A stretch of DNA of 64,000 nucleotides from contig NZ_BCVP01000026.1 of NCBI RefSeq assembly GCF_001591805.1, positions 1 through 64,000 on the forward strand, given 5' to 3'. Shown one piece after another: positions 24,293-32,527 of the stretch. This stretch comes from Neobacillus novalis NBRC 102450. Lineage in GTDB: Bacteria > Bacillota > Bacilli > Bacillales > Cytobacillaceae. The translations under genes and the position numbers were made by a program. Under the pieces are notes generated by a model. It was not told where the DNA came from and searched no databases. It worked only from the letters and a program-made list of their open reading frames with translations. The number at the start of each line of letters is the position of its first letter. The stretch's first letter is position 1.

Positions 24293-24611
24293 CCAATCCC
24301 CCTTGTTAATTTTTTGAGCAACTGTTTTAGTTATGTAAAACCTTATAATTACTTCGACTATCTGTTCCTTTAATTATTGAATTATCTTTATATTAGCAAT
24401 CTAATAAGAATTATTCCAGCTTTTCTACAATGCTAGATAAATGACAGCAAAAGATGACAATGTAATCAGAAATTCAGGAAAATGTAATCTGATATTAAAA
24501 GGGATGAAACCTAAGTATGGGATAATCACTAATTCAAGGGGAGGAATAGAAAACCCCCTCTCCATTTTTATGATAAATTGGAAAGATTATTCTGCAGAGG
24601 TGATGTAAGAT
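24293..24611. other. Intergenic region holding the LCP gene leader
   Basis: No gene. It contains the promoter-like repeat copy 2 (24430-24541) and the ribosome site GAGGTGATG of the downstream TTG start. Nothing else was identified. Confidence 0.6.
24430..24541 (+). repeat. Copy 2 of the promoter-like repeat (upstream of the LCP gene)
   Basis: Matches 11676-11791. The best conserved block, GAAACCTAAGTATGGGATAA followed by TCACT, lies about 85-110 bp before the start codon and resembles a promoter -10 area (GGGATAAT). An ECF-type -35 such as TGAAAC is present in this copy, but no matching ECF -10 is clear. Confidence 0.7.
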
Positions 24612-25577
24612 TTGACACGGTCAATAAAGAATAGCAAACGAGTTAGATGGAGGAGAGTTTTTGGAGCCTTACTTCTTTTAAGTATTCTTCTAGTTGGTCT
24701 TTTTCAACTATTTCAATACATTGGAGGAACAATAAAAGCTGTCAACCCGCCACTTAAAAAGGTGGAAGGAAAACAAACATTTCACGGGGAGAAAAATAAA
24801 CTAGATGCAGTCAATGTTCTCTTATTAGGAAGTGACTCACGGGGAGAAAAACAAGCTCGAACGGACACGATCATGGTTGCACATTATGATCCACAAACCC
24901 ATAAAATAAAACTTATCTCGCTTATGCGTGATATGTTGGTCTCTGTACCAGAACATGGACAGCAAAAATTAAATGCTGCTTACTCGTTTGGTGGTCCTGA
25001 ATTACTAAGGGAAACGATTAAAGAAAATTTCGGGCTCGATATTCATTCTTATGCGATGGTAGACTTTAAAGGATTCGAAAAAGCGGTCGATCTCCTTGTA
25101 CCAAATGGCATTGAAGTAGATATACCCTATGAGATGTCATATGGTATAGATACAACGTTAGAAAAAGGGAAACAACAACTGCATGGGAAAGAGTTGTTAG
25201 GGTATGTCCGCTTTCGCCATGATCGTTTAAGTGACTTCGGACGAATTCAAAGACAGCAAGAAGTGATTTCAAAATTAACAGATGAAGCTGTAAGTCTACA
25301 TAGTATTGTAAAACTCCCTAAGCTATTAGGTCTCACAAATAAATACATCGATACAAATATTGATGGTTCCACCCTTTTGACGATAGGAAAAGATATGTTA
25401 TCGAAGAAAAGTAGAGATATAGAAACCATGCGTATCCCTGAAGATGGCAGTTTTGAAAATAAGCGGGATGAAGAGCTTGGTGATGTATTAGAAGTGGACT
25501 TCGAGCAAAATATAGAGGCTTTAGATAATTTTTTAGAAGAAAAAGATGTGGCTCAACATGAAGAACAAAAAGAATAA
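24612..25577 (+). CDS. LytR-CpsA-Psr (LCP) family cell-wall glycopolymer ligase
   Basis: 321 aa, TTG start at 24612 after GAGGTGATG. Topology: basic N-terminus, one TM (FGALLLLSILLVGLFQLFQY), then the extracellular LCP domain. Catalytic and lipid-binding features are LLLGSDSRGEKQARTDTIMV, then IKLISLMRDMLVSVP, KLNAAYSFGGPELLRETIKE, and ELLGYVRFRHDRLSDFGRIQ with the Arg pair and RQQEV. LCP enzymes move undecaprenyl-linked teichoic acid or other polymers onto peptidoglycan; relatives are TagT/U/V. A C-terminal acidic tail (EEKDVAQHEEQKE) is unusual but short. The gene is monocistronic with a strong terminator. Confidence 0.93.
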   Translation: MTRSIKNSKRVRWRRVFGALLLLSILLVGLFQLFQYIGGTIKAVNPPLKKVEGKQTFHGEKNKLDAVNVLLLGSDSRGEKQARTDTIMVAHYDPQTHKIKLISLMRDMLVSVPEHGQQKLNAAYSFGGPELLRETIKENFGLDIHSYAMVDFKGFEKAVDLLVPNGIEVDIPYEMSYGIDTTLEKGKQQLHGKELLGYVRFRHDRLSDFGRIQRQQEVISKLTDEAVSLHSIVKLPKLLGLTNKYIDTNIDGSTLLTIGKDMLSKKSRDIETMRIPEDGSFENKRDEELGDVLEVDFEQNIEALDNFLEEKDVAQHEEQKE

Positions 25578-25888
25578 ATAAGTTAATAAAAATAACGCTT
25601 GGATTTGTTTTATAAAAAATCAAGGTATTTCTTAAAAGCATTAAAAACATTGAATTCTTATTTAATGTCCGACATTAAAAAGGATAGATGAGCAGAATAA
25701 AATATGCTCTATCTATCCTTTTTTGTACTACAAATGACCTCATTTACTACAACAAAAAAATCTAATGTTGATGTGCTCACCCACCCTTTAGTATAAACTT
25801 TCCAAATTCATTAATCTTCTTTTTCATAACAAGGGGAACCCTTTACTGCTGTTGTGCAGGTCAACGCCTCTGTACTTTGCCTTCCTTG
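25578..25888. other. Intergenic region between converging genes
   Basis: Contains the LCP terminator (25681-25724). No other gene or motif was recognised. Confidence 0.6.
25681..25724 (+). terminator. Terminator of the LCP gene
   Basis: AGGATAGATGAGCA ... TGCTCTATCTATCCT with one bulged base, followed by TTTTTTG. Confidence 0.85.
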
Positions 25889-26281
25889 TTAATCGCGCTG
25901 GTATGAGCAGACTAATTCTTCCGATTTCCATTCGTATTGAAGCTTTAATTCATTTCCGCTGCGGTCGGCGGCCATAATGAATGGATCCGCTTTGGGCTCG
26001 TGCAATATAACCCGAATATCGTTTCCTTCCTTCTCGTATTCCCCGATCCATATTTTGGTAAAGTTACCCGTCGTTTCATGAACGGATAAGGGGTCCCTAT
26101 CAGAAGTAGGATTTTCAAGAAATTTCATCTCGGCAAAGCACGCTGACGATTGGGAATCAGCGACAAGCTTCCAGCTCCCCTCTAATTTCAACTCTACGGA
26201 TTCCGTTTTTTTTGCATCATTACAACCAACCAGCAAAGAAACAGCAAATATTGCAGCGATCGTTCTTACTCTTCTTTTCAT
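25889..26281 (-). CDS. Hypothetical lipoprotein, 130 aa
   Basis: Start ATG at 26281 (MKRRVRTIAAIFAVSLLVGC), after AGGGGTATTG; a longer frame has no ribosome site. Lipobox LVGC. The mature part resembles a small lipocalin/META-like barrel: ELKLEGSWKLVADSQSSACF, GNFTKIWIGEYEKEGNDIRV, then ELKLQYEWKSEELVCSYQRD, with two Cys that could pair. No family is assigned. Its upstream region contains the first 207-bp repeat (26361-26567), the same DNA found upstream of the toxin gene, so the two genes may be co-regulated. Confidence 0.75.
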   Translation of the reverse strand: MKRRVRTIAAIFAVSLLVGCNDAKKTESVELKLEGSWKLVADSQSSACFAEMKFLENPTSDRDPLSVHETTGNFTKIWIGEYEKEGNDIRVILHEPKADPFIMAADRSGNELKLQYEWKSEELVCSYQRD

Positions 26282-26360
26282 CAATACCCCTCCACTCTCT
26301 GCATTAATCCCATTGAGCAAAAATCGAGTATCGCCAACAAACCGGATTTATCTTAAATTC

Positions 26361-26567
26361 GATGTAGTATTTTTTCATTCCAGCTTGATGTAAATAAAAT
26401 TTATGTTGACTCCCCAGCTTACAGTTTCATACTATACCCCAACTCACAGATAATTTGAATAGGTCAAATTTTCAAAGTACTTTTTAACTACAGTGTCGTT
26501 ATTCCTATGCCATAATCAAAGAAAAGTACATAAAACAAAATGTTTTATTACGCTTTTGAAGCGTAAA
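26361..26567. repeat. 207-bp direct repeat, copy 1 (upstream of lipoprotein gene)
   Basis: Matches 29142-29348 at roughly nine bases in ten over its full length, including TTTTTTCATTCCAGC, CAGCTTACAGTTTCATACTA and AACAAAATGTTTTATTACGC. Same length and orientation in both copies. Read on the minus strand it is the promoter region of the 130-aa lipoprotein gene. Confidence 0.9.
26452..26470. promoter_or_regulatory. Palindrome in repeat copy 1, candidate operator
   Basis: AATTTGAATAGGTCAAATT: perfect 7-bp arms, 5-nt spacer, fully conserved in both repeat copies (second at 29234-29252). On the minus strand TTGACC lies in it, followed about 25 bp later by TATAGT. Confidence 0.5.
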
Positions 26568-26597
26568 CTTTAGTTGGACCTAGCGTTTTATTTTTAG

Positions 26598-26672
26598 AAA
26601 GGCTCCGCAAGGACAGCTCTCATGGTTGTTCATAATTTTCTTCGGTTATGGGAGCTATTCAGACAGGATTAA
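26598..26672. repeat. Degenerate inverted element (GGACAGCTCTCATGG family)
   Basis: GCAAGGACAGCTCTCATGGT and, inverted, GGTTATGGGAGCTATTC resemble the palindromic elements near 1345 and 15010. Confidence 0.45.
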
Positions 26673-26680
26673 TAAAGCAT

Positions 26681-26717
26681 AAAAAAACCTTGAAAGGCAC
26701 AAAAGCTAATCAAGGTT
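26681..26717 (-). terminator. Terminator of the toxin-immunity pair
   Basis: On the minus strand AACCTTGA ... TCAAGGTT followed by TTTTTAT; the 5' arm overlaps the last codons of the immunity gene. Confidence 0.8.
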
Positions 26718-27072
26718 CTTGAATAGTAAATCTTTCTCTAATCCTTTTCAATTGTTCTTCTACTGCTGATTTATCTTGGGGATGATTTTCAAGATAACTA
26801 GCACAATCTTCTTTTAAATATCGATAGAAAGTTGGGTAATCTAAAATTATTTCTTCATCCTCCTCTACTGCAGGCCGATCAATATAATAGGCTATTCCTT
26901 CTTTACCAAAATAATCTTCTTCCCACTTTTCATAATAGTCGGCAAACACAAACCTCGCATATTCGGTACCATATCCTTCACCGTTCGCATAACTACTTAA
27001 GATTCTTAAAAATTTGCCGTCTCCCATATGGTGATAGAAGTATTTTATCAATTTTCTATTCTTATCTTCCAC
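26710..27072 (-). CDS. CdiI-like immunity protein for the EndoU toxin
   Basis: 120 aa, acidic and soluble. The opening KLIKYFYHHMGDGKFLRILS and the segments YGTEYARFVFADYYEKWEED, YFGKEGIAYYIDRPA and YPTFYRYLKEDCASYLENHP match the ribonuclease-toxin immunity family found next to CdiA-type EndoU toxins. It begins 22 bp after the toxin stop codon, so the two are one transcript ending at a shared terminator. The expected role is direct binding and blocking of the cognate toxin domain in the cytoplasm. The family label is from recognition, the pairing from gene order. Confidence 0.85.
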   Translation of the reverse strand: MEDKNRKLIKYFYHHMGDGKFLRILSSYANGEGYGTEYARFVFADYYEKWEEDYFGKEGIAYYIDRPAVEEDEEIILDYPTFYRYLKEDCASYLENHPQDKSAVEEQLKRIRERFTIQEP

Positions 27073-27094
27073 GATGCTTCCAACTCCTTAATTA

Positions 27095-29128
27095 TTAATC
27101 TAGGGTAGGGAAGAAATTAGTTATTTTTCCTGTATCATCAACAAAACCTTGAAATTTTAGTCCGTTAGAGGAACGTCCTGAAATATTTCTCCCAACGACT
27201 GTACCTTTTTTCATAGCTTCTTCTCCCCATTTTAATATCTGTTCGTCTGATATGATGTTAGGATCGTAAACTGTCTTTGGATGTGTAACCTTCTTAAACT
27301 CACCAGGTAGTGTTTTTCCCGCCATGTCTTGTTTAGGTAAGCGATATTCTATTTCATACACTCCGTCGATGGATGGGTGTTTTCTTTTTGAAATAATACA
27401 GTCATCTACGTCCCAGCCTCTCTCTTTAAATGCCTTTTCGAAATTATTGAGATTATGTCCTCCAACTACCCCCTTCCCTTTTTTCCTTACAATGTCTTCT
27501 ACTTCCACTAAATGTTTTTCATATCCCGGTTTAAAATTTCTTTTCTTTCTAATGAACGATTTCAAGATTTTTTTTATATATGGTTTTATTTTTGGTAAAA
27601 GTGAGTCACTTAGCTTTACAAGGCCTTTCCCAAAAGGAATTCGTCTTAATAATACACCAACTCCAAGTGCTAAAACCGTTTCCGGTGACAGAAGTTTTTT
27701 AGGATTACGGATGATGTCTGCAATCTGCTTGCCATCTGCTGCAATTCCGATTCCAGTCGATACGGCGCCTATTGCCGACCAGAATCCTAATAACGGAAAC
27801 ATTAAAGCAAAAGCACCCAGTACAACCAACCCTTTTTCCGAAGTGGACAAACCATTCCACCAGTTTTGGAGATTATCAAATAAACAGGCAAAACAAGCCT
27901 CGGAGCCACCAGCTGTAGTTCCCCAGTCAGATAGAAACATAGTGGAGAATAAAGCAATAAAGACGATGATTAATGCTTTGTAGTACTTCTGAACATTTGC
28001 TTCTAAGGTGGATAAAAGTACCCTAGCTTCTGTTTTACCATGTAACAATGTAAAACCAAGTTCTCTCCGTTCTCGATAAAACTGCTGCAAGCAGCCAAAA
28101 CGCTGTCTTTCCTCAAAAACACTTTTGGTTAGATTCCACAATTCGGATACAGGATTGATAATGGTTTCCCCTACCAGCATGGGAATCTTCTCTCGTACTC
28201 GGTTCAATTCCCAATAATCGATGATTAATGCAGCACCGATCATCATTAAAAATAAAGGTTTTGCCGCATAGCCGCTTCCTAATACATCATGAATTCCGGT
28301 TAACCATTTCGGAGCCCGGTAACTGGCATTCCATATAGCGTGATCAAAAATGGCCCAAACCAAAAGGATGGTAGGAAAAATATAAGTAGGCCGCGTTAAT
28401 TTATGTTTAAACCTTACTGCCAGCCCGATTCCTAACGCTACCATAGCAGTTAGCAACGGATGTCCAGCAGTCATTTTGTCAGGCAAAAATCCCTTCTCAA
28501 AGTATCCAGGAAATAGTGTGATTAAATCCCAATGGATCACTTTCCCTTCAAATAATGTCACACCATAATCGAAAATACCTCGAGAAACTAATCGACGAGT
28601 GGTTTCCTCTAAAAATTGAAAACCTGCCCCCGTTGCCGCCCCAATAAGGGCATAATCGCCTAAACTCAATGTGGAAGCACGTCGTGATAAAAATAGATAA
28701 GCTCCAAGAGGGATCAGTTTTAACACTTCTTCAGCAATTGGGGTTAAAAATGCTTGACTCCATACATCTTGTTCCACCCCACCGAAAATAGCCGTAATGG
28801 CACTGACAATAAACGAAGTCAATGGTACTATGAACCATGCCCCCGCCATAAAGAAATAAGTATATTTCTTCCAAGATAAAGTTTTGCTGCGGCAGAGCAG
28901 CCAAAATTGCAAAAGGACGTAAAATGACCACAAAAACTGGACGAACATTTTTCTGGAGTCTTCCAAAAAAATTAAACTAAGTACAAAGGCACATAGCGAT
29001 ATCCAAGAAAAAATCGTATAGACCCGTAAAATGAATGGATGTGCCCGAATCCACTCACTCCAAACAAGAAAGATCGACTCGAGCTTCTGCCTTAGGCTTA
29101 CTCTAAATTTTTCAACATGACTCGTCAT
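27095..29128 (-). CDS. PrsW-like intramembrane protease fused to a C-terminal EndoU-type RNase toxin
   Basis: 677 aa. Residues 30-310 are polytopic membrane with PrsW/M82-type metalloprotease motifs: PIAEEVLKLIP (E133, E134), FQFLEE (170-175), AGHPLLTAM (H223) and FDHAIWN (H263, N267). Residues 385-510 hold two or three more helices with the pretoxin-like stretch GFWSAIGAVSTGIGIAADGK. Residues about 545-677 are a CdiA-type EndoU toxin: VVGGHNLNNFEKAF (H558), CIISKRKHPSIDGVYEIEYR (H584), PKTVYDPNIISDEQI and KFQGFVDDTGKITNFFPTL. EndoU toxins of CDI systems cut tRNA. No signal peptide, CdiB partner, LXG or WXG domain is seen, so delivery must differ from classical CDI. An immunity gene follows at 22 bp. 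The start at 29128 lies 14 bp inside the second 207-bp repeat. Confidence 0.85.
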   Translation of the reverse strand: MTSHVEKFRVSLRQKLESIFLVWSEWIRAHPFILRVYTIFSWISLCAFVLSLIFLEDSRKMFVQFLWSFYVLLQFWLLCRSKTLSWKKYTYFFMAGAWFIVPLTSFIVSAITAIFGGVEQDVWSQAFLTPIAEEVLKLIPLGAYLFLSRRASTLSLGDYALIGAATGAGFQFLEETTRRLVSRGIFDYGVTLFEGKVIHWDLITLFPGYFEKGFLPDKMTAGHPLLTAMVALGIGLAVRFKHKLTRPTYIFPTILLVWAIFDHAIWNASYRAPKWLTGIHDVLGSGYAAKPLFLMMIGAALIIDYWELNRVREKIPMLVGETIINPVSELWNLTKSVFEERQRFGCLQQFYRERRELGFTLLHGKTEARVLLSTLEANVQKYYKALIIVFIALFSTMFLSDWGTTAGGSEACFACLFDNLQNWWNGLSTSEKGLVVLGAFALMFPLLGFWSAIGAVSTGIGIAADGKQIADIIRNPKKLLSPETVLALGVGVLLRRIPFGKGLVKLSDSLLPKIKPYIKKILKSFIRKKRNFKPGYEKHLVEVEDIVRKKGKGVVGGHNLNNFEKAFKERGWDVDDCIISKRKHPSIDGVYEIEYRLPKQDMAGKTLPGEFKKVTHPKTVYDPNIISDEQILKWGEEAMKKGTVVGRNISGRSSNGLKFQGFVDDTGKITNFFPTLD

Positions 29129-29141
29129 ATTGCACCACTCC

Positions 29142-29348
29142 GATGCATTATTTTTTCATTCCAGCATGATGTAAATAAAATTTATGATGATCACCGCAGC
29201 TTACAGTTTCATACTATACCCCAACTCACTGATAATTTGAATAGGTCAAATTTTCCAAATAGTTTTAACGACAGTGTCGTTATTCCTATGTCGTGATCAA
29301 AGAAAAGTACATTAAACAAAATGTTTTATTACGCTTTTGAAGTGTAAA
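29142..29348. repeat. 207-bp direct repeat, copy 2 (upstream of toxin gene)
   Basis: See copy 1 at 26361-26567. This copy ends 14 bp before the toxin start codon and supplies its promoter region. Together the copies bracket the toxin-immunity genes. Confidence 0.9.
29234..29252. promoter_or_regulatory. Palindrome in repeat copy 2, candidate operator
   Basis: AATTTGAATAGGTCAAATT, identical to 26452-26470, about 110 bp upstream of the toxin start. Confidence 0.5.
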
Positions 29349-29351
29349 AAA

Positions 29352-29393
29352 AAGAGCGTGTTTTGAAAAAAAGTTTGATCAAAACACGCTCTT
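29352..29393 (-). terminator. Terminator of the DUF4309 lipoprotein gene
   Basis: AAGAGCGTGTTTTG and CAAAACACGCTCTT, 14-bp perfect arms; on the minus strand followed by TTTTTTTACAC. Confidence 0.85.
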
Positions 29394-29444
29394 AATATAT
29401 TAAATTGAAGTATTCTTTTATAAAAATAGTTTATTAGATTTTAA

Positions 29445-30089
29445 TTATCCTGCCATTTGATTTTTTGCATCTGCCGGACAAAAGACTGAAATATGGTCGA
29501 TGAATGGTTTTGAACCTACGAATTTTAGTTGGTATTTCTCATTCACGTTATACACCCAAATTTTGTCCGCGCCATTGTAGTGAACTTCATTTGGTTTGCC
29601 GAGTACTGCCTTTACTTCGTCAAATGAGATTTGTTGGATCTCTTTTGAATAAGAGCGTACATCAAAGATTTGTTCTCCCTTATTTACACCGAATACAATT
29701 CCATGACTGGTATAGGTGAAATATCGATTTCCTGCAACAAAATCCTGTTGATCCGCTTTTCCCCACTTTGAAACTACCTGATCAATAACCGTCGTATCGG
29801 CAGGAAAACTACAATTTTTGACCGTTCCAACTTTCGCAAGTGAGACAATTTCGTGTATCAATGTCGCATTTTTATTAACGACCGTGTTTTGTTGTGGATT
29901 TGATTGTTTATTGGCAGGATTTTTTGGATCATTATTTTGTTGATTTTGATTAGGAGTACTAGGACTTGGACTAGGCGTATCCTGCTTTGGAGGAGAAGTT
30001 GTTGCAGATTGGCTTTCTTTATTACTAGTACAGCCAACTAGAAGCATGAATAGACATGGAACAAAACAAGCTTTTACCACTCTTTTCAA
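29445..30089 (-). CDS. DUF4309 (YjgB-like) lipoprotein
   Basis: 214 aa. Signal peptide with lipobox LLVGC (Cys20), a low-complexity linker of Ser/Pro/Asn/Gln (residues 25-70), then a DUF4309 domain: TLIHEIVSLAKVGTVKNCSF, DQVVSKWGKADQQDFVAGNR, FTYTSHGIVFGVNKGEQIFD and SFDEVKAVLGKPNEVHYNGA. B. subtilis YjgB, a sporulation-associated secreted protein, belongs to this family; the molecular role is unknown. A truncated second copy lies at 11984-12190. The gene is directly upstream of (transcribed toward) the toxin locus, separated by a terminator. Confidence 0.88.
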   Translation of the reverse strand: MKRVVKACFVPCLFMLLVGCTSNKESQSATTSPPKQDTPSPSPSTPNQNQQNNDPKNPANKQSNPQQNTVVNKNATLIHEIVSLAKVGTVKNCSFPADTTVIDQVVSKWGKADQQDFVAGNRYFTYTSHGIVFGVNKGEQIFDVRSYSKEIQQISFDEVKAVLGKPNEVHYNGADKIWVYNVNEKYQLKFVGSKPFIDHISVFCPADAKNQMAG

Positions 30090-30335
30090 TGTTTTACATC
30101 CTTTCTATCAATTTAGTAATATTATTAAAGAACTTTATTTAAACAGTAAAACGGATCATTCATCTCTCAACCTTCTTTATATAATGAAGTTCCTCTTGAA
30201 AGTGCCAGGATATTCAATGAATCCATTGAAGAAAGTTACGTAACATTGTCTTATAAATATACCCCCTTTCATTTATTTAAAACGAATTGAGGACATCCAT
30301 TGTTACATAAATTACAAAATTCTTTTCGGGAATCG
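29890..30335. repeat. Segmental duplication copy 2 (lipoprotein 5' half and upstream region)
   Basis: Counterpart of 11987-12430. This copy belongs to the intact lipoprotein gene. Confidence 0.8.
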
Positions 30336-30405
30336 CCTCAACTGATAATCTGTAAATTTAGCAAAAAGGCAGAATTACAACTTTAAGGATTTTGAAAGAT
30401 AAAAG

Positions 30406-30443
30406 AGCCTAATCCCTCTGGATTTTTAGCTAGGAATTAGGCT
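30406..30443. terminator. Stem-loop, duplicated copy 2
   Basis: AGCCTAATCC ... GGAATTAGGCT arms; same hairpin as 12583-12622. The rest of 30336-30616 has no recognisable gene. Confidence 0.6.
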
Positions 30444-30616
30444 TATGATCTTCCACAATCGCGCCCTTTATTGGAATAACATGACTAATGATTTGAACCA
30501 TCATTAAAGGGAAAAAAAAACAAATATGAATTAATACCCTAGCAATTTTTAACGCTAAAAAAAGTAACCAAACTTTTTCAACCTCTAAAATCTCTTTATG
30601 AAAAGAGATTCGCCAT

Positions 30617-31501
30617 TTAATGATCTTTTATAGCCCGTTTTCTAAAAATATCCTTATTCGAAAATAAAACAGCTAAAAGAATGATAAGTATGCCAACCTT
30701 ATGTTTCAAAAGTAATGGTTCATTTAAAATGAAATAGCCTAAAATTACGCCAATAACTGGGACAATATAATTGCTGAAAGATGCAAATAGCACTCCCTCT
30801 ACTTGAATCAAAAGATTATACAACATGTAGACGATTCCTGCGTGGAACATACCCAGAATGATAATATATAATATTTGTGTATTATTTATGTTCATTTGTA
30901 ACGGCTGTTCAAAAAGAAATGCCAATGGTAATAAGACTATACTTGCAATCCACAAAACGTTTCTCATATGGAGGACAGGAGAACCACCTTCCAATTTTTC
31001 CATTAGAATCAAAGACACCGCAAAACTCATAGCAGCAAGAATGAGTAACACATTTCCAAATATATTCCCTGAAACATTCATCTTACCTTGAGTTGGCCAC
31101 GATAAGATAACAATTCCTATAAATCCTAGAATGATGCTAACTATTTCTAACTTCCTTACTTTCTTTTTGAAGAACAATGCCAAAAATACTAAAGTGAAGA
31201 TTGGAACCATTGCGATGAGCATTGATGCAATACTGCTTGAAACATATTTTTGACCTTGCGCAATGAGAATAAAAGGCAACACTACTTCAAAAAGTGCAAT
31301 CCAAAAATATTTTTTAAAATTATCTGTGTTGTTGTTTTCTTTTGGTAGGAACAGACTAATAACTGTTAAATAAATTGCACCAATGAGTGCTTTCAAAGCG
31401 GACAATGTAATCGAACCTAAATCATTCGTTACTAATTCTATGAAGAAAAATTGAGAACCCCAAATGCAACTTATTACTAGTAAGAGGCTATACTTTTTCA
31501 T
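30617..31501 (-). CDS. EamA/DMT-family transporter (second of pair)
   Basis: 294 aa from the ATG at 31501 (MKKYSLLLVISCIWGSQFFF), with AAGGGG upstream. Ten TM helices from two EamA repeats: CIWGSQFFFIELVTNDLGSI, SSSIASMLIAMVPIFTLVFL and, in the second half, YIVPVIGVILGYFILNEPLL. DMT exporters move amino acids or other metabolites out of the cell. The start lies 14 bp inside the preceding EamA gene, so the two are translationally coupled and may act as a pair or heterodimer. It is probably controlled by the divergent MocR regulator. Confidence 0.9.
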   Translation of the reverse strand: MKKYSLLLVISCIWGSQFFFIELVTNDLGSITLSALKALIGAIYLTVISLFLPKENNNTDNFKKYFWIALFEVVLPFILIAQGQKYVSSSIASMLIAMVPIFTLVFLALFFKKKVRKLEIVSIILGFIGIVILSWPTQGKMNVSGNIFGNVLLILAAMSFAVSLILMEKLEGGSPVLHMRNVLWIASIVLLPLAFLFEQPLQMNINNTQILYIIILGMFHAGIVYMLYNLLIQVEGVLFASFSNYIVPVIGVILGYFILNEPLLLKHKVGILIILLAVLFSNKDIFRKRAIKDH

Positions 31502-32408
31502 TGTATCTGCCCCTTGCACCAAAGTAATTTGTACCAACGACTCCTATAATGATAACATTTGTTCCAACTAGGTGGTATAGATGAAATTCTTCCTTCAAAA
31601 AAATTACACCTGCTAAAATTGTAATGAGCGTAGCAAAATTACTGAAAACGCTCATTTTAGACGCATCTATTTTTGATAATGCAAAGTTGGAGAGATATGA
31701 CGTTCCTAAAGACGATAGTACACCTAAATATAAAATGGCAACCACAAAATCTAGGTGCCCAAAAGGCTGCATAAATTGATGGACTGTACCATTTATCAAA
31801 TGGTTTGTCAGTGCTAGTCCATTAAATGCAATAAACCCAAACAAGGTCATTATATATGTGATGGTGAATAACGAATAGCGTTGTGTTAACTTTCTGGCAA
31901 ATACATTGTATAGTGAGGCTGTAAGTGCTGAAAGTAAGATTAAACCACTCCCAAGTAGACTTATATTTTTGTCCCCTACCCCGTTCATGTACATAATATA
32001 CATCACACCGAGTACCGATAAGCTAATAGCTATTTTTTGACCACGTGTGGATGTTTCTTTTAAGAAGATACTTGCAAAAACTAACGTGAAAATTGGGATT
32101 GTTGCTTGAATAATCCCAGCTTCAGATGATGACGTATGCACTAGTCCAAATACTTGAAACGCAAAGAATAGTGTAGGATATAAGATGGCTAACAAGACAA
32201 TTAGCAGTACATCCTTTTTTGTTACTTTTATTGATTCTTTTTTAAACACCATTAACACTGTGGCAGCGATCCATGCAATTGTAAACCGATGAGCCAATGT
32301 ATCTAGTGGTATCGCTACCGTTAATGTCACTTTGACAAACATAAAAGATAATCCGATAATTATTGCATAGATAGTTGCAGCAATATATGCTTTTCTTATT
32401 TCAATCAT
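31488..32408 (-). CDS. EamA/DMT-family transporter (first of pair)
   Basis: 306 aa from the ATG at 32408 (MIEIRKAYIAATIYAIIIGL), AAGGGAG upstream; the longer frame would cross the operator. Two EamA repeats, with HTSSSEAGIIQATIPIFTLV and the second-half SKMSVFSNFATLITILAGVI followed by FLKEEFHLYHLVG. Ten predicted helices. It is the first gene of a two-gene exporter unit divergent from a MocR regulator, with a perfect inverted repeat between them. The substrate is not known; MocR-DMT pairs often handle amines, amino acids or vitamin B6 compounds. Confidence 0.9.
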   Translation of the reverse strand: MIEIRKAYIAATIYAIIIGLSFMFVKVTLTVAIPLDTLAHRFTIAWIAATVLMVFKKESIKVTKKDVLLIVLLAILYPTLFFAFQVFGLVHTSSSEAGIIQATIPIFTLVFASIFLKETSTRGQKIAISLSVLGVMYIMYMNGVGDKNISLLGSGLILLSALTASLYNVFARKLTQRYSLFTITYIMTLFGFIAFNGLALTNHLINGTVHQFMQPFGHLDFVVAILYLGVLSSLGTSYLSNFALSKIDASKMSVFSNFATLITILAGVIFLKEEFHLYHLVGTNVIIIGVVGTNYFGARGRYNEKV

Positions 32409-32483
32409 CTTGGTAACTCCCTTTATATTTATCCGGCCGGTATCACTATCGTACGAGAAATTAGCAATTTTAACGATATAAAT

Positions 32484-32515
32484 AATACACATCTGTACCG
32501 ATACAGATGTGTATT
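32484..32515. promoter_or_regulatory. Perfect 14-bp inverted repeat, candidate MocR operator
   Basis: AATACACATCTGTA, spacer CCGA, TACAGATGTGTATT. It ends 12 bp before the MocR ATG and lies 76 bp from the EamA ATG, ideally placed to control both. Confidence 0.75.
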
Positions 32516-32527
32516 TGGAGGCATAGT

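Noticed and set aside
27095..29128. Interpretation as a classical CdiA/CdiB contact-inhibition system
   Set aside because: No CdiB, no TPS domain or filamentous repeats, and the N-terminal part is a polytopic membrane protein; only the toxin and immunity domains are of CDI type.
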